Below, one piece after another: positions 25,351 to 35,606 of a DNA stretch of 64,000 bases. The number at the start of each line of letters is the position of its first letter. Within the stretch, counting starts at the first letter, position 1. The position numbers and the translations under genes were made by a program. Origin of the DNA: Dokdonella sp. (GTDB lineage: Bacteria; Pseudomonadota; Gammaproteobacteria; Xanthomonadales; Rhodanobacteraceae); contig JADJQH010000008.1 of NCBI GenBank assembly GCA_016712865.1, forward strand, positions 62,001 through 126,000, read 5' to 3'. The notes under the pieces are model-generated. The model searched no databases. It was not told the origin of the DNA and worked only from the letters and a program-made list of their open reading frames with translations.

Positions 25351-27513
25351 TCACTTCAGGCCACGGAACTCCAGCAGCGGCTCGACGCTGGGATCCTTGC
25401 CGCGGAAGGCGCGGTACATCGAAGCCAGCTCCTCGCTGTTGCCGCGCGAGAGCACTTCCTTGCGGAAGGTATCGCCATTTTCGCGGGTGAGGCCGCCGTG
25501 TTCCTTGAACCACTCGAAGGCATCGTGATCGAGCACTTCGCTCCACAGGTAGGCGTAGTAGCCGGCGGAATAACCGCCACCCCAGATGTGTGCAAAGTAC
25601 GGGGTCTTGTAGCGCGGCGGAACTTCGGCCATGTCCACCTTGTAGCGCTTGAGCGCATCGGCTTCGAAGGTGTCGACGTCCTGCAGCGGGGCATCGGCAC
25701 CCAACTGGTGCCAGGCCTGGTCAAGCAATGCGGCGGCGAGGTATTCGACCGTGCCGTAGCCCTGGTTGAAGGCGCGCGCCTTGACGATCTTGTCGACCAG
25801 CGCTTGCGGCATCGGCTCGCCCGTCTGGTAATGCTTGGCGTAGTTGGCGAACACCTTCGGATCAAGTGCCCAGTGCTCGTTGAACTGCGAGGGGAACTCG
25901 ACGAAGTCACGCGAGGTGCTGGTGCCGGCAATGCTCGGATACTTCACGTCCGAGAACATGCCATGCAGGGCATGGCCGAACTCGTGGAACATCGTGGTCA
26001 CGTCATCGAAGCTGAGCAGCGCGGGCTGGCCCTCGGCCGGCTTGGTGTAGTTGCAGACATTGAACACCACCGGCTTGGTGCCGGTCAGGCCGTTCTGCTC
26101 GACGAACACATCCATCCAGGCGCCACCACCCTTGCTCGGGCGCTTGTAGTAATCGGCATAGAACAGGGCGAGCTGTTGGCCGTCGGCATCGAACACATCG
26201 AACACGCGCACATCCGGATGGTAGACCGGCAGGTCGTGGCGTTCCTTGAAGGTCAGGCCGTAGAGCTGGTTGGCAGCAAAGAACACGCCGTCGTTGAGCA
26301 CGCGATCCAGCTCGAAGTAGGGCTTGATCGCGGATTCATCGAGATCGTACTTGGCCTTGCGCACCTGGTCGGCGTACAGATCCCAGTCGGCTGCGGTCAG
26401 CTTGAATCCACCCTTCTGCGCATCGATGACGGCCTGGATGTCGGCCGCTTCGGCGCGTGCGCGTGCGGTGGCCGCGGGCACCATGTCGGTCATCAGTTTG
26501 ACCGCGTTTTCCGGGGTCTTGGCCATCTGGTCGGCCAGGCTGTAGGCGGCGAAGTTCGCATAACCCAGCAGCTTGGCGCGTTGTGCGCGCAACTGGGCCA
26601 GGCGCTGGATAACCTTGCGCGTGTCGTTGGCATCGTTGCGGCTGCTGCGCATTTCCGATGCCTCCAGCACCTTCAGGCGCAGGTCGCGATTCTTGAGCGA
26701 ACCGAGCACCGGCTGCTGCGTGGTGTTCTGCAGGGTCAGCAGGTACTTGCCCTCGGCCAGCTTGGCTTCCTTCGCGGCGTCGGCTGCAGCGGCGATGGCG
26801 CCTTCGCCCAAGCCGTCCAGCTTGGCCTTGTCGTCAACCTCGACCGCAGCGGCATTGGTGCCGGCCAGCAGCTTGTTCTGGAATTCGGTGGAGAGCGTGG
26901 ATTCTTCCTTGTTCAAGGCGCGCAGCGTGTCCTTGTCGGCATCGCTCAATTGGGCGCCAGCGCGCACGAAATTGTCGTAGCTGGTTTCGACCAGACGCAG
27001 TTGCACCGGATCCAGCCCGTTGTTTGCGCGTGCGTCGTAAATGGACTTGACGCGCTGGAACAGCTTGTCATTGAGGTATATCGCATCGGTGTGCTCGGCC
27101 AGCTTGGGCGCCAGCTCGACCTGGGCAGCCTGCAAGGTGTCATTGGTATTGGCTTGCACGATGGCGAAGAAAGTGCGCGCCGAGCGATCCAGCAGCGCGC
27201 CGGTCTTTTCCATCGCTTCGATGGTGTTGGCGAAGGTGGGCGCTTCGGTGCTGTTGGCGATTGCCTCGATCTCGACCAGGTGATCCTTCATGCCCTGTTC
27301 GATGGCGGGCTGATAGTCGCCATCCTGAATCTTGTCGAACGGAGGCGCCTGCATCGGCAAGGTGCTGGCAGTGAGCAGCGGATTCACGTGGGCGGCTTCC
27401 TCGGTCTGCGACGCGGCCGGAGTATCGGACTTCGCAGTGGTGGTCTCGGGTGCCGGTGGCGAACACGCGGCAAGCGCGAGCGCCATGGCCATGGCAAGGG
27501 CGGAACGGATCAT
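25351..27513 (-). CDS. dcp: M3-family peptidyl-dipeptidase (Dcp-like) lipoprotein
   Basis: A 720-residue zinc metallopeptidase. The start at 27513 gives a lipoprotein leader ending LALAAC-S, so the enzyme is probably anchored in the envelope. The zinc motif HEFGH is at 510-514 within TTMFHEFGHALHGMFSD, followed by the family pattern EFPSQFNEHWALDP and, later, GYSAGYYAYLWSEVL. The family cleaves dipeptides from the C-terminus of oligopeptides; length and motifs favour Dcp over oligopeptidase A. It fits the peptide-use theme of the window. Confidence 0.92.
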   Translation of the reverse strand: MIRSALAMAMALALAACSPPAPETTTAKSDTPAASQTEEAAHVNPLLTASTLPMQAPPFDKIQDGDYQPAIEQGMKDHLVEIEAIANSTEAPTFANTIEAMEKTGALLDRSARTFFAIVQANTNDTLQAAQVELAPKLAEHTDAIYLNDKLFQRVKSIYDARANNGLDPVQLRLVETSYDNFVRAGAQLSDADKDTLRALNKEESTLSTEFQNKLLAGTNAAAVEVDDKAKLDGLGEGAIAAAADAAKEAKLAEGKYLLTLQNTTQQPVLGSLKNRDLRLKVLEASEMRSSRNDANDTRKVIQRLAQLRAQRAKLLGYANFAAYSLADQMAKTPENAVKLMTDMVPAATARARAEAADIQAVIDAQKGGFKLTAADWDLYADQVRKAKYDLDESAIKPYFELDRVLNDGVFFAANQLYGLTFKERHDLPVYHPDVRVFDVFDADGQQLALFYADYYKRPSKGGGAWMDVFVEQNGLTGTKPVVFNVCNYTKPAEGQPALLSFDDVTTMFHEFGHALHGMFSDVKYPSIAGTSTSRDFVEFPSQFNEHWALDPKVFANYAKHYQTGEPMPQALVDKIVKARAFNQGYGTVEYLAAALLDQAWHQLGADAPLQDVDTFEADALKRYKVDMAEVPPRYKTPYFAHIWGGGYSAGYYAYLWSEVLDHDAFEWFKEHGGLTRENGDTFRKEVLSRGNSEELASMYRAFRGKDPSVEPLLEFRGLK

Positions 27514-27663
27514 TGGGGATTCCCGGTAAACAATTGGGGGGCGCACCTTAGCGCCTGGCCAGCACGGGTGCAAAGTGCGGGAGGTCACGGCCGCTCGGGC
27601 TGAGATCCGGGGTGGTCGGTAAACGCGCTACCATTGTGCATCCGCAGCATGGGGGGATTCAGG

Positions 27664-29679
27664 ATGAAAGGGGCGATGCTTTGTCTGCTCGCGGCCGCAT
27701 TCGGCGCGACATCGGCGCTGGCTGGGGAGCACATCGAGAAAACCGTGATGATCCTGGCCGGGGCCAATGCCGGTTTCCAGCAGGCGACCTACGCCGACGA
27801 TGGCAGCCTCAAGGTGCATTTCGAGTTCAACGATCGTGGTCGCGGTCCGAAGCTCGACAGCAGTTACACCCTGGATGCCAAGGGCCTGCCGGTGACAATC
27901 GCGCTCAAGGGCGTCGATTACCTGAAGGCGTCGGTGGACGAGACCTTCACGCGCAGCGCCGATGCAATGACATGGAAGAACGCCGCCGAGGATGAGAAGC
28001 GCGCGCTGGTCGGGCCGGCATTTTTCCTCACCCTCAATCCAGTTCCGGAAGAAGATGCGTTGCTGGCGCGCGCCCTGCTCAATGCGCCGGAGCAGCAGCT
28101 GGATCTGGTTCCGGCGGGTCGGGCTTCGATCAGGAAACTGGCGAGCCTGCGTGTTTCCGGCAAGCCGGGAGAGCGCGACGTTGACCTCTACGCGATCAGT
28201 GGCCTCAGCCTGGTGCCGGGCCTGATCTGGCTCGATCGCGACCAGCGATTCTTTGCGGGCTATTCAAGCTGGAGCAGCCTGATCCGCGAAGGTTTCGAAG
28301 ACGCGATTCCCGCCATCGCCCAACGTCAGGTCGAGGAAGAAAAACGCCTGGCCGCCGTTCGCGCGGCCGAACTGACGCGCACCCTGACCGCACCCTTGCT
28401 GATCCGCAACGTGCGCGTGTTCGATCCGCCCGCTGGCGAGGTGCTGGAGGCGCGCTCGGTGCTGATTGATGCCGGGCGCATCGTTTCCATCGGGCCGGGT
28501 GATGTGTCATTGCTGGACGGCGTGGAAGAACTGGACGGCAAAGGGCAATTCCTGATGCCGGGGCTGTGGGACATGCACGTGCATTACTCGGGCGCCGCCG
28601 ATGGCCTGCTCGATCTCGCCTCGGGCGTGACCACGGTGCGCGACATGGCCAACCAGACCGATGCGCTCAAGGGCATGATCGACGCCATCGAAGCCGGCCA
28701 GGACATCGGCCCGCGAATCATCCGCGCCGGCATCATCGATGGCCCCGGACCCTTTGCCGGGCCGACCAAGGTGCTGGTCGATACGCCCGAGGAAGCGATT
28801 GCTGCCGTCAATGACTACGCCGCCAGTGGCCACGAGCAGATCAAGATCTACAGCTCCGTGAAACCGGAACTGGTGCCGGTGATCGTCAAGGCCGCGCATG
28901 AAAAAGGCCTGCGCGTCAGTGGCCACGTTCCCGCCTTCATGACCGCACGCCAGTTTGTCGAGCAGGGTGCGGATGAGATCCAGCACATCAACATGCTGTT
29001 TCTCAATTTCATGTTCGACAAGGTGCAGGACACACGCACTCCGGCGCGCTTCACCGCTGTCGCCGAAAACGGTGCGGCGCTTGATCTCGGCTCAGCGCCG
29101 GTGAGTGAATTCATCCAGTTGCTGAAGAACCGCAACATCGTCATTGATCCCACGGTGGGCACGTTCGAGGACATGTTCCTGAATCGCCCCGGGGTTCCCA
29201 GCCCACATGCTGCGGCCATCATCGAGCGCCTGCCGCCAACCTGGCAGCGACAGTACCGCGCCGGTACCGGCGGCCTGGAAATGAAGGCTGGCCAGCAATC
29301 CTTGTTCCGCGATGCCTACCAGAACATGGTCAACATGATCGGTGTGCTCCATCGCAGCGGTGTGACGATCGTCGCCGGCACCGATGACGTTGCGGGGATA
29401 TCCCTGCCGCGTGAGCTGGAGTTGTACGTCGAAGCGGGCATCCCGCCCAGGGACGTTCTGCGCATCGCCACCAGCGGCAGCGCCGAAGTGATGCGCCGGC
29501 AGGACGACTACGGCCGCGTCGCACCCGGCTTTGTCGCCGACCTGATCCTCGTTGACGGCGATCCCACCATCAACATGGCCGACATCCGCCGCGTGCGCAC
29601 CACCATTCGCGGTGATCGCCTGTACGACGCCGACGCGCTGTTCCGTGCCGTCAGCATTGAGCCAACACCGAAGCGGTAA
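27664..29679 (+). CDS. Exported metal-dependent amidohydrolase
   Basis: A 671-residue protein with a signal peptide (ending ALA-GE). Residues 20-240 are an N-terminal extension not found in typical amidohydrolases. The amidohydrolase domain follows: LIRNVRVFD, LMPGLWDMHVHYSG with the HxH metal pair, GHVPAF, and VAGTDDVAG with the late metal Asp. Relatives include imidazolonepropionase-like and prolidase-like enzymes; the substrate is undetermined. The last four codons (CCG AAG CGG TAA) belong to the first unit of the 53-bp array that follows, so the repeat supplies the C-terminus and stop codon. Confidence 0.88.
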   Translation: MKGAMLCLLAAAFGATSALAGEHIEKTVMILAGANAGFQQATYADDGSLKVHFEFNDRGRGPKLDSSYTLDAKGLPVTIALKGVDYLKASVDETFTRSADAMTWKNAAEDEKRALVGPAFFLTLNPVPEEDALLARALLNAPEQQLDLVPAGRASIRKLASLRVSGKPGERDVDLYAISGLSLVPGLIWLDRDQRFFAGYSSWSSLIREGFEDAIPAIAQRQVEEEKRLAAVRAAELTRTLTAPLLIRNVRVFDPPAGEVLEARSVLIDAGRIVSIGPGDVSLLDGVEELDGKGQFLMPGLWDMHVHYSGAADGLLDLASGVTTVRDMANQTDALKGMIDAIEAGQDIGPRIIRAGIIDGPGPFAGPTKVLVDTPEEAIAAVNDYAASGHEQIKIYSSVKPELVPVIVKAAHEKGLRVSGHVPAFMTARQFVEQGADEIQHINMLFLNFMFDKVQDTRTPARFTAVAENGAALDLGSAPVSEFIQLLKNRNIVIDPTVGTFEDMFLNRPGVPSPHAAAIIERLPPTWQRQYRAGTGGLEMKAGQQSLFRDAYQNMVNMIGVLHRSGVTIVAGTDDVAGISLPRELELYVEAGIPPRDVLRIATSGSAEVMRRQDDYGRVAPGFVADLILVDGDPTINMADIRRVRTTIRGDRLYDADALFRAVSIEPTPKR

Positions 29680-30046
29680 CGGAGCAATAGCCATCGAAGT
29701 CCGCGGCAGTCGTTCGTGGCCCGAAGCGGTAACGGAGCAATAGCCATCGAAGTCCGCGGCAGTCGTTCGTGGCCCGAAGCGGTAACGGAGCAACAGCCAT
29801 CGAAGCCCGCGGCAGTCGTTCGTGGCCCGAAGCGGTAACGCAGTATCAGCCATCGAAGTCCGCGGCAGTCGTTCGTGGCCCGAAGCGGTAACGGAGCAAC
29901 AGCCATCGAAGTCCGTGGCAGTCGTTCGTGGCCCGAAGCGGTAACGCAGTATCAGCCATCGAAGCCCGCGGCAGTCGTTCGTGGCCCGAAGCGGTAACGC
30001 AGTATCAGCCATCGAAGCCCGCGGCAGTCGTTCGTGGCCCGAAGCG
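29669..30046. repeat. 53-bp tandem repeat, seven units plus a partial
   Basis: Units start with CGAAGCGGTAAC at 29669, 29722, 29775, 29828, 29881, 29934 and 29987, with a final broken copy at 30040. Each contains GCCATCGAAG and CGGCAGTCGTTCGTGGCC. Units differ at a few positions (GCAATAGCC, GCAACAGCC or GCAGTATCAGCC; GTCCGCGG, GCCCGCGG or GTCCGTGG). The array begins inside the 3' end of the amidohydrolase gene. Open frames through it rotate every unit and are not credible genes. Confidence 0.93.
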
Positions 30047-30070
30047 CGGTGCACCGTTGATCTTGCTCGT

Positions 30071-30480
30071 CGTCGCGGAATCGCGCAGCGATATCCGGGA
30101 CCTGCGCAGACAGAACGCCAAAGCGGAACACCGGGAGGCGTGAGTCATCCCGTGCGTTGCCGGTTCAATGCACTCACCACCACCCTCATCCGCCTTCGGC
30201 ATCCCGGATCAAGTCCGGGACAGGCTCTTCTCCCGCCAGCGGGAGAAGGGAACAGCCGTCGTCGCGGAATCGCGCAGCGATATCCGGGACCTGCGCAGAC
30301 AGAACGCCAAAGCGGAACACCGGGAGGCGTGAGTCATCCCGTGCGTTGCCGGTTCAGTGCACTCACCACCACCCTCATCCGCCTTCGGCATCCCGGATCA
30401 AGTCCGGGACAGGCTCTTCTCCCGCCAGCGGGAGAAGGGAACAGCCGTCGTCGCGGAATCGCGCAGCGATATCCGGGACC
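30071..30480. repeat. 189-bp direct duplication with third partial copy
   Basis: The segment beginning CGTCGCGGAATCGCGCAGCG occurs at 30071, 30260 and 30449 (period 189). The first two are complete and nearly identical; the third stops after about 32 bases. Each unit includes CACCCTCATCCGCC and CTCCCGCCAGCGGGAG, palindromic sequences that recur at 50186, 57795 and 62132. No gene is supported in 30047-30912. Confidence 0.92.
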
Positions 30481-30672
30481 CAGTGTCTTTGCCCTTCATC
30501 GAAGTCCGCAGGCGTTGCGATTGCAGGACACCCAGAAAAGGCCAAACCACCAAAAGGGGATAATCGCCTTCGGACGCTTGCCCCTGTTTCGGGGCGCTGG
30601 GTTCGGCAATGCATATCGACCCTGAAGGGTCTCCTGCAAAAGCCCGAACGGATCGACGCGCTGCGCATCTAC

Positions 30673-30714
30673 GCCACGCTTGAATTCCACGCTGAAGTTC
30701 CTTCGCTTCGACAT
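30673..30714 (-). pseudogene. Scrap of an IS3-type transposase OrfA start
   Basis: Reading from an ATG at 30714, preceded by AGGAG, the first 14 codons give MSKRRNFSVEFKRG, which looks like the start of many IS3-family OrfA proteins. The frame then runs into unrelated repeat sequence. No other transposase segment or clear insertion-sequence end is visible nearby, so this is a remnant at most. Confidence 0.5.
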
Positions 30715-30876
30715 GAGCACTCCTATTGGCCTGAATCGGTCTCCTCGTAACTGTCCGTGAAAACGAGGATGTACCCGACCGGGCAGGCGATGAAGCGGCC
30801 CGCCAACTGCTGGTCGGCAGCTAGACCATCGGCAAACCCGGATGCCGCTTGACTGGCGGTGACACCCTGCGGTAAC

Positions 30877-30894
30877 GTAGTAGCGCGTTAATAC
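30877..30894. promoter_or_regulatory. Putative HisR operator upstream of the his operon
   Basis: GTAGTAGCGCGTTAATAC is an 18-base imperfect palindrome (14 of 18 positions symmetric) that lies 18 bases before the hisR start. The GTA(G/T)TA...TAATAC arms resemble operators of the TrpR superfamily. Autoregulation by the adjacent repressor gene is the simplest reading; the site is inferred from symmetry and position only. Confidence 0.6.
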
Positions 30895-30912
30895 ATTGGT
30901 ACTTGGTCACCC

Positions 30913-31227
30913 ATGAAGATCCGGCCCTACTCTCCACGCAAGCGTGAATCGGAAGACGACTTCCGGGCGTTGTCGCGAGCGTTGGCGGCGCTGGACGATG
31001 CAAGGCAGGTCGCGGCATTCCTGCGCGACTTGTGCACGCCGGCAGAACTCGAAGCGCTTTGTGATCGCTGGAAGGTGGTTCCGCACATCGTTGCCGGGGA
31101 GCCCTATCGCGACATCCACGAGAAGACCGGGGTCAGCGTGACCACGGTGGGTCGGGTGGCGCGAACCCTGGAGCACGGTGCCGGCGGCTACGCCGCGGCA
31201 CTGGCCGCACAACATTCCTCGCACTGA
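30913..31227 (+). CDS. hisR: TrpR/YerC-YecD family repressor (HisR-like)
   Basis: A 104-residue all-helical DNA-binding protein. [20 protein letters not shown] and the helix-turn-helix [21 protein letters not shown] match the TrpR superfamily, YerC/YecD branch. I recall that members placed ahead of his operons in Xanthomonads are called HisR; the effector, possibly histidine, is not shown by sequence. It starts the his transcription unit, with hisG 12 bases downstream and an 18-base palindrome in its upstream region. Confidence 0.88.
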   Translation: MKIRPYSPRKRESEDDFRALSRALAALDDARQVAAFLRDLCTPAELEALCDRWKVVPHIVAGEPYRDIHEKTGVSVTTVGRVARTLEHGAGGYAAALAAQHSSH

Positions 31228-31238
31228 GGCATTCCGCC

Positions 31239-32153
31239 ATGAGCCTGAGCTCCGCGCCAAGCGGGCGTGATCGACTGCGCATCGCCATCCAGAAGAACGG
31301 TCGTCTCAGCGATCCGGCGCGCGCCCTGCTCGGCAGCTGCGGCCTGTCCTGGCGAGAGAGCCCGGACCGCTTGTTCTGTTATGGCGACAACGCCGCGGTC
31401 GACCTGCTGCTGGTGCGCGATGACGACATTCCCGGCCTGATCGACAGTGGCTTGTGTGATCTCGGCATCGTCGGACGCAATGTGTTGGCCGAACAGGCCA
31501 GCGAGCGAGTGCAAGACGGGCGGCCAGGCAACTTCCGTGAATGGCGCGCACTCGGCTTCGGTGGCTGTCGCCTGTCACTGGCGATACCGAACGACCGGGA
31601 CTGGCAATCGCCCGCCCAATTGCAGGGGCGACGCATCGCCACCTCGTATCCGGCGTTGACCCGTGCCTGGCTCCAGGAGCAGGGGGTAACCGCCGACGTG
31701 GTGGTGCTCACTGGATCGGTCGAGATCGCTCCGCGTCTGGGCCAGGCCGAGGCCATTTGCGATCTGGTGTCCAGTGGCGCGACGCTCGCCGCCAACCAGT
31801 TGAAGCCGGTGTGCGACCTGCTGCAAAGCGAGGCGGTACTGGCCGGGCCACTGGTCGAGCTGGAGCCGGAGTTGGCCGGGACCGCACATATGCTTTTGCG
31901 ACGCATCGACGGCGTGCTGCGTATCCGCGACAGCAAGCTGTTGATGTTCCAGGCCCCGCGTGATGCGGTGGCTGAGGTGCTGCGCTTGTTGCCGGATGCC
32001 GAGCCACCGACGAGCTTTCCGGTGGACGGCAGCGAACTGTTGGCGATGCAGGCGCTTTGCCACGGTGTGGTGACCTGGCAGCGGCTGGAAGAGTTGAAGC
32101 GCGCCGGGGCATGCGGGCTGATGGTGCTGCCGGTCGAGAGGATGCTGGCATGA
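31239..32153 (+). CDS. hisG: ATP phosphoribosyltransferase
   Basis: A 304-residue enzyme for step one of histidine synthesis: ATP plus PRPP gives phosphoribosyl-ATP. The N-terminal catalytic domain shows [19 protein letters not shown] and [13 protein letters not shown]. The C-terminal 75 residues (from [15 protein letters not shown] to [10 protein letters not shown]) are the ACT-like HisG_C domain, so this is the long, histidine-feedback-inhibited form that needs no HisZ. GAGG precedes the ATG, and the stop overlaps hisD by four bases. Confidence 0.97.
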   Translation: MSLSSAPSGRDRLRIAIQKNGRLSDPARALLGSCGLSWRESPDRLFCYGDNAAVDLLLVRDDDIPGLIDSGLCDLGIVGRNVLAEQASERVQDGRPGNFREWRALGFGGCRLSLAIPNDRDWQSPAQLQGRRIATSYPALTRAWLQEQGVTADVVVLTGSVEIAPRLGQAEAICDLVSSGATLAANQLKPVCDLLQSEAVLAGPLVELEPELAGTAHMLLRRIDGVLRIRDSKLLMFQAPRDAVAEVLRLLPDAEPPTSFPVDGSELLAMQALCHGVVTWQRLEELKRAGACGLMVLPVERMLA

Positions 32154-33448
32154 AACGCGCGGACTGGAATGCGCTGGACGAGGCCGCGCGCTCCCGTTTG
32201 CTGATGCGGCCGACGCGGGCGCTGGCCGCCGGTGTGCGCGGTCGGGTCGAGGAAGTGATGGCCGATGTGGCCGCACGTGGCGATGTTGCATTGCGCGTGT
32301 TGTCCGAGCACTACGATGGCGTCCGCCTTGAGCACTTTGAGGTCAGCGCACGGGAGCGTGAGGCTGCGGTCACGGCCATTGGTGCGGAATTGCAGAACGC
32401 CATTGCGGAAGCTGCCGCGCGCATCGAGGCATTTCATCGCGCCGGCACGCCGCAGGCCCATGCGCTGGACACCGCGCCGGGCATGCGCTGCGAGCGCGTG
32501 CTGCGCCCGATCAGTCCGGTCGGCCTGTACGTGCCGGCCGGCAGCGCACCACTGCCGTCGACCGCGTTGATGCTGGCAATTCCGGCGCAACTCGCCGGCT
32601 GCCGGGAGATCGTGTTGTGCACACCGCCGCGCCGTGATGGCAGCGCCGATCCGGCGGTGTTGGTCGCCGCGCAACGCGCGCCGAATGCGCGCATCTTCAA
32701 GCTCGGCGGAGCGCAGGCGATTGCCGCCATGAGTTTTGGCAGCGCCAGCGTGCCGCGATGCGAAAAACTGTTCGGCCCGGGCAATGCCTATGTCGATGAA
32801 GCCAAGCGCCAGGCCGCCGAGCGCCACGATGGCCCGGCCATCGACATGCCGGCCGGCCCGTCGGAAGTGCTGGTGATTGCCGATGGTGGCGCCAATCCCG
32901 CCTTCGTCGCCGCCGACCTGTTGTCGCAGGCCGAGCACGGCCCGGATTCGCAGGTGATCCTGCTCAGCGACGATGCAAACCTTCTCGATGCGGTGGCGCT
33001 GGAAGTCGAACGCCAGGTGGCCAGCCTGCCGCGCGTTGAAATTGCCCGCCGTGCGTTGGAGCACGCATGCCTGATCCGGGTCGCGGACATCAGCCAGGCC
33101 ATCACCCTCAGCAACGACTACGCGCCCGAGCATCTGATCCTTAGCGTGCGCGAACCGCGAGCATGGCTGGACCAGGTGTGCAATGCGGGCACCGTGTTCC
33201 TGGGCGACTGGACGCCGGAGTCACTCGGCGACTACTGCTCGGGCAGCAACCACGTCTTGCCCACCGGCGGCGCAGCGCGTGCCTGGAGCGGCTTGTCGGT
33301 ATCCAGTTTCATGAAGTCCCTGACCGTGCAGACGGCAAGTCGCGTCGGCATCGGCAACATCGGTCCGTGCGCCATCACCCTGGCCGAAGCTGAAGGCCTG
33401 CACGCCCATGCGCGCGCGGTGCAGTTGCGCCTGGCAGTGCCGGCATGA
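32150..33448 (+). CDS. hisD: Histidinol dehydrogenase
   Basis: A 432-residue enzyme that oxidises L-histidinol to L-histidine in two NAD-dependent steps. Signatures include [24 protein letters not shown], the zinc-site stretch [26 protein letters not shown], and the C-terminal [13 protein letters not shown]. Length is normal. The start at 32150 is fixed by an ATGA overlap with hisG; an upstream in-frame ATG lies within hisG. The stop overlaps hisC in the same way. Confidence 0.97.
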   Translation: MKRADWNALDEAARSRLLMRPTRALAAGVRGRVEEVMADVAARGDVALRVLSEHYDGVRLEHFEVSAREREAAVTAIGAELQNAIAEAAARIEAFHRAGTPQAHALDTAPGMRCERVLRPISPVGLYVPAGSAPLPSTALMLAIPAQLAGCREIVLCTPPRRDGSADPAVLVAAQRAPNARIFKLGGAQAIAAMSFGSASVPRCEKLFGPGNAYVDEAKRQAAERHDGPAIDMPAGPSEVLVIADGGANPAFVAADLLSQAEHGPDSQVILLSDDANLLDAVALEVERQVASLPRVEIARRALEHACLIRVADISQAITLSNDYAPEHLILSVREPRAWLDQVCNAGTVFLGDWTPESLGDYCSGSNHVLPTGGAARAWSGLSVSSFMKSLTVQTASRVGIGNIGPCAITLAEAEGLHAHARAVQLRLAVPA

Positions 33449-34527
33449 GCACCGCGCAAAAACTGCTGCGCGACGACCTTCGCGAGTTCGCCGGCTACCC
33501 GTCGGCTCGCAGCCAGGCTGTGCAGGGCGAAGTCTGGCTCAACGCCAACGAATCGCCCGAGGCTGCGCTGACCGATGCCTGCGGTGCCCTGCGCCGCTAT
33601 CCGGATCCGCAACCGCAGTCGCTGCGCCGCGCACTGGCTAGTCTGTATGGTGTCGATGCCAATCACCTGCTGGTGACCCGCGGCAGTGACGAGGGCATCG
33701 ACCTTTTGCTGCGTGCCTTCTGCGCGCCGGGACGGGGCGCGATCGTGACCGCACCCCCGGTATTCGGCATGTATGCGGTGTGCGCCAGGTTGCACGCCAC
33801 GCGAGTGGTCGAGGTGCCCGCGCGCGACAACGAGTCGGGCCTCCACAGCGATCTCGATGCGATGGCCGAAGCAGCCCTTCGTGAACGTGCAAGACTGGTG
33901 TTTGTCTGCAATCCCGGAAATCCGACCGGCGAAGCCATCCCCGCGGTCGCGATCAAGACCCTGGCCGAGCGACTGCGCGGCAAGGCGCTGTTGGTGGTGG
34001 ATGCGGCCTACGCTGAATTCGCCGACACCGACGATTGCGTAGCGCTGCTGGATGCTACGGACAATGTGGTAATCCTGCGCACCCTGTCCAAGGCGCATGC
34101 GCTGGCCGCTGCGCGCATTGGCAGCGTGATCGCCGCCCCCGAGGTCATTGCCATGCTGCAACGTTGCCAGGCACCGTATCCGCTGGCACAGCCAGCGGTA
34201 GAGGCTGCGCTGTCGGCGTTGGCGCCGGATGCGTTGGCCCGCACCCGTCGCGCCGCAGGGCAAGTGCGCGATGAACGCGAGCGCTTGCGCCAACGCCTGC
34301 AAGGCGTGGCCGGGGTGCGCCGCGTGTATCCGTCGCAGGGCAACTTCCTGCTGGTTCGCTTCCGTGATGCGCAGGCTGCGTTCGATGCCCTGCTCGCCGC
34401 CGGAATCGTGGTGCGCGACATGCGTGCGACTCCCGGCCTGCAGGATGCGTTGCGCATCAGCATCGGCACGCCGGAACAAAACACCCGCGTGGTGTCCATT
34501 CTCGCGGGTGCGAGGCAGGCCGCATGA
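33445..34527 (+). CDS. hisC: Histidinol-phosphate aminotransferase
   Basis: A 360-residue PLP-dependent class I/II aminotransferase. Substrate and cofactor motifs: [47 protein letters not shown], and the PLP lysine in [14 protein letters not shown]. It transfers the amino group from glutamate to imidazole-acetol phosphate. ATGA overlaps at both ends tie it to hisD and hisB. Confidence 0.96.
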   Translation: MSTAQKLLRDDLREFAGYPSARSQAVQGEVWLNANESPEAALTDACGALRRYPDPQPQSLRRALASLYGVDANHLLVTRGSDEGIDLLLRAFCAPGRGAIVTAPPVFGMYAVCARLHATRVVEVPARDNESGLHSDLDAMAEAALRERARLVFVCNPGNPTGEAIPAVAIKTLAERLRGKALLVVDAAYAEFADTDDCVALLDATDNVVILRTLSKAHALAAARIGSVIAAPEVIAMLQRCQAPYPLAQPAVEAALSALAPDALARTRRAAGQVRDERERLRQRLQGVAGVRRVYPSQGNFLLVRFRDAQAAFDALLAAGIVVRDMRATPGLQDALRISIGTPEQNTRVVSILAGARQAA

Positions 34528-35606
34528 GCGCGCCAACGCCCATCTTGTTCATTGATCGCGATGGCACCCTGATTGCCGAGCCCGGGGATTTCCAGATCGA
34601 CGCCTATGCCAAGCTGCGCTTTGTCGATGGCGTGATCCCGGCGTTGCTGCGCCTGCGCGATACCGGCTGGCAGTTCGTCATGGTGACCAACCAGGATGGC
34701 CTCGGCACAGATGCATTTCCGCAGGATTCTTTCGATGGCCCCCATGCATTGATGTTGCAGGTGTTCGAAAGCCAGGGCATCCGCTTCCGCGAGGTGCTGA
34801 TCGACACCAGCTTCCCTGCCGAAAAATCACCCACGCGGAAGCCGAATATCGGACTGCTGACGCACCTGCTCAAGGATCGCGCCATCGACTGGACGCGCAG
34901 CGCGATGGTTGGCGACCGCGACACCGATATGCAATTCGCCACCAACCTGGGCATCCGCGGTTTCAAGCTGCGCAGCCCGCTGTTCGGCGAGGGCATCGAA
35001 TGGCCTGCCATCGCCCATGCGTTGGTGGATGCGCCGCGCACCGCGCGCGTGCAACGCAAGACCAACGAAACCGACATCGTCGTGGAGATCGACCTGGATG
35101 CAACGGCGAAGCCGGATATTGAAACCGGGCTCGGCTTTTTCGACCACATGCTGGAACAGCTCGGCACCCACGCGGGCTTCGACCTGCGCCTGCGCTGCCA
35201 GGGTGACCTGCACATCGACGAACACCACACGGTCGAGGATTGTGGCTTGGCCCTCGGTCAGGCCTTGCGCGAAGCGCTCGGCAGCAAACGCGGCATCGGG
35301 CGCTACGGTTTCGTGCTGCCGATGGACGAAGTCCAGGCCAGTGCCACCCTGGATCTGTGCGGGCGCCCGCTGTTCGCATTCGACGGTGCTTTCAGTCGTG
35401 AGCGCGTGGGTGACCTCGCCACCGAGATGGTGCCGCACTTCTTCCGTTCGCTGTGTCAGGAGGCCGGCATCACCCTGCATCTGGCGGTGCGTGGCGACAA
35501 TGCCCACCATCAGGTCGAAGGCTGCTTCAAGGCGGTGGCGCGCGCGCTGCGCCCGGCCTTGCGCCGCGATGGCGATGACTTGCCGAGCAGCAAGGGTGTG
35601 TTGTGA
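34524..35606 (+). CDS. hisB: Bifunctional histidinol-phosphatase / imidazoleglycerol-phosphate dehydratase
   Basis: A 360-residue fusion. Residues 1-165 are the HAD phosphatase: FIDRDGTLI (nucleophile Asp), VTNQDG and [12 protein letters not shown]. Residues 172-360 are the IGP dehydratase: [45 protein letters not shown] and [13 protein letters not shown], with all manganese-binding His clusters present. The zinc-loop cysteines of E. coli HisB are missing: the corresponding stretch reads [17 protein letters not shown]. From memory, Xanthomonas HisB also lacks most of them. Confidence 0.96.
   Translation: MSAPTPILFIDRDGTLIAEPGDFQIDAYAKLRFVDGVIPALLRLRDTGWQFVMVTNQDGLGTDAFPQDSFDGPHALMLQVFESQGIRFREVLIDTSFPAEKSPTRKPNIGLLTHLLKDRAIDWTRSAMVGDRDTDMQFATNLGIRGFKLRSPLFGEGIEWPAIAHALVDAPRTARVQRKTNETDIVVEIDLDATAKPDIETGLGFFDHMLEQLGTHAGFDLRLRCQGDLHIDEHHTVEDCGLALGQALREALGSKRGIGRYGFVLPMDEVQASATLDLCGRPLFAFDGAFSRERVGDLATEMVPHFFRSLCQEAGITLHLAVRGDNAHHQVEGCFKAVARALRPALRRDGDDLPSSKGVL

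Noticed and set aside
25057..27603. An 848-codon open frame on the plus strand running through the repeat array and antisense to the M3 peptidase gene.
   Set aside because: It begins inside the 85-bp repeats, and its remainder mirrors the intact peptidase gene; high GC keeps the antisense frame open. No domain is recognisable.
29092..30054. A 320-codon minus-strand frame with repeating RFGPRTTA-type units.
   Set aside because: The repetition comes from the 53-bp array; the rest is antisense to the amidohydrolase.
30157..30750. A 197-codon plus-strand frame over the 189-bp duplications.
   Set aside because: Its product repeats because the DNA does; no start signal or domain.
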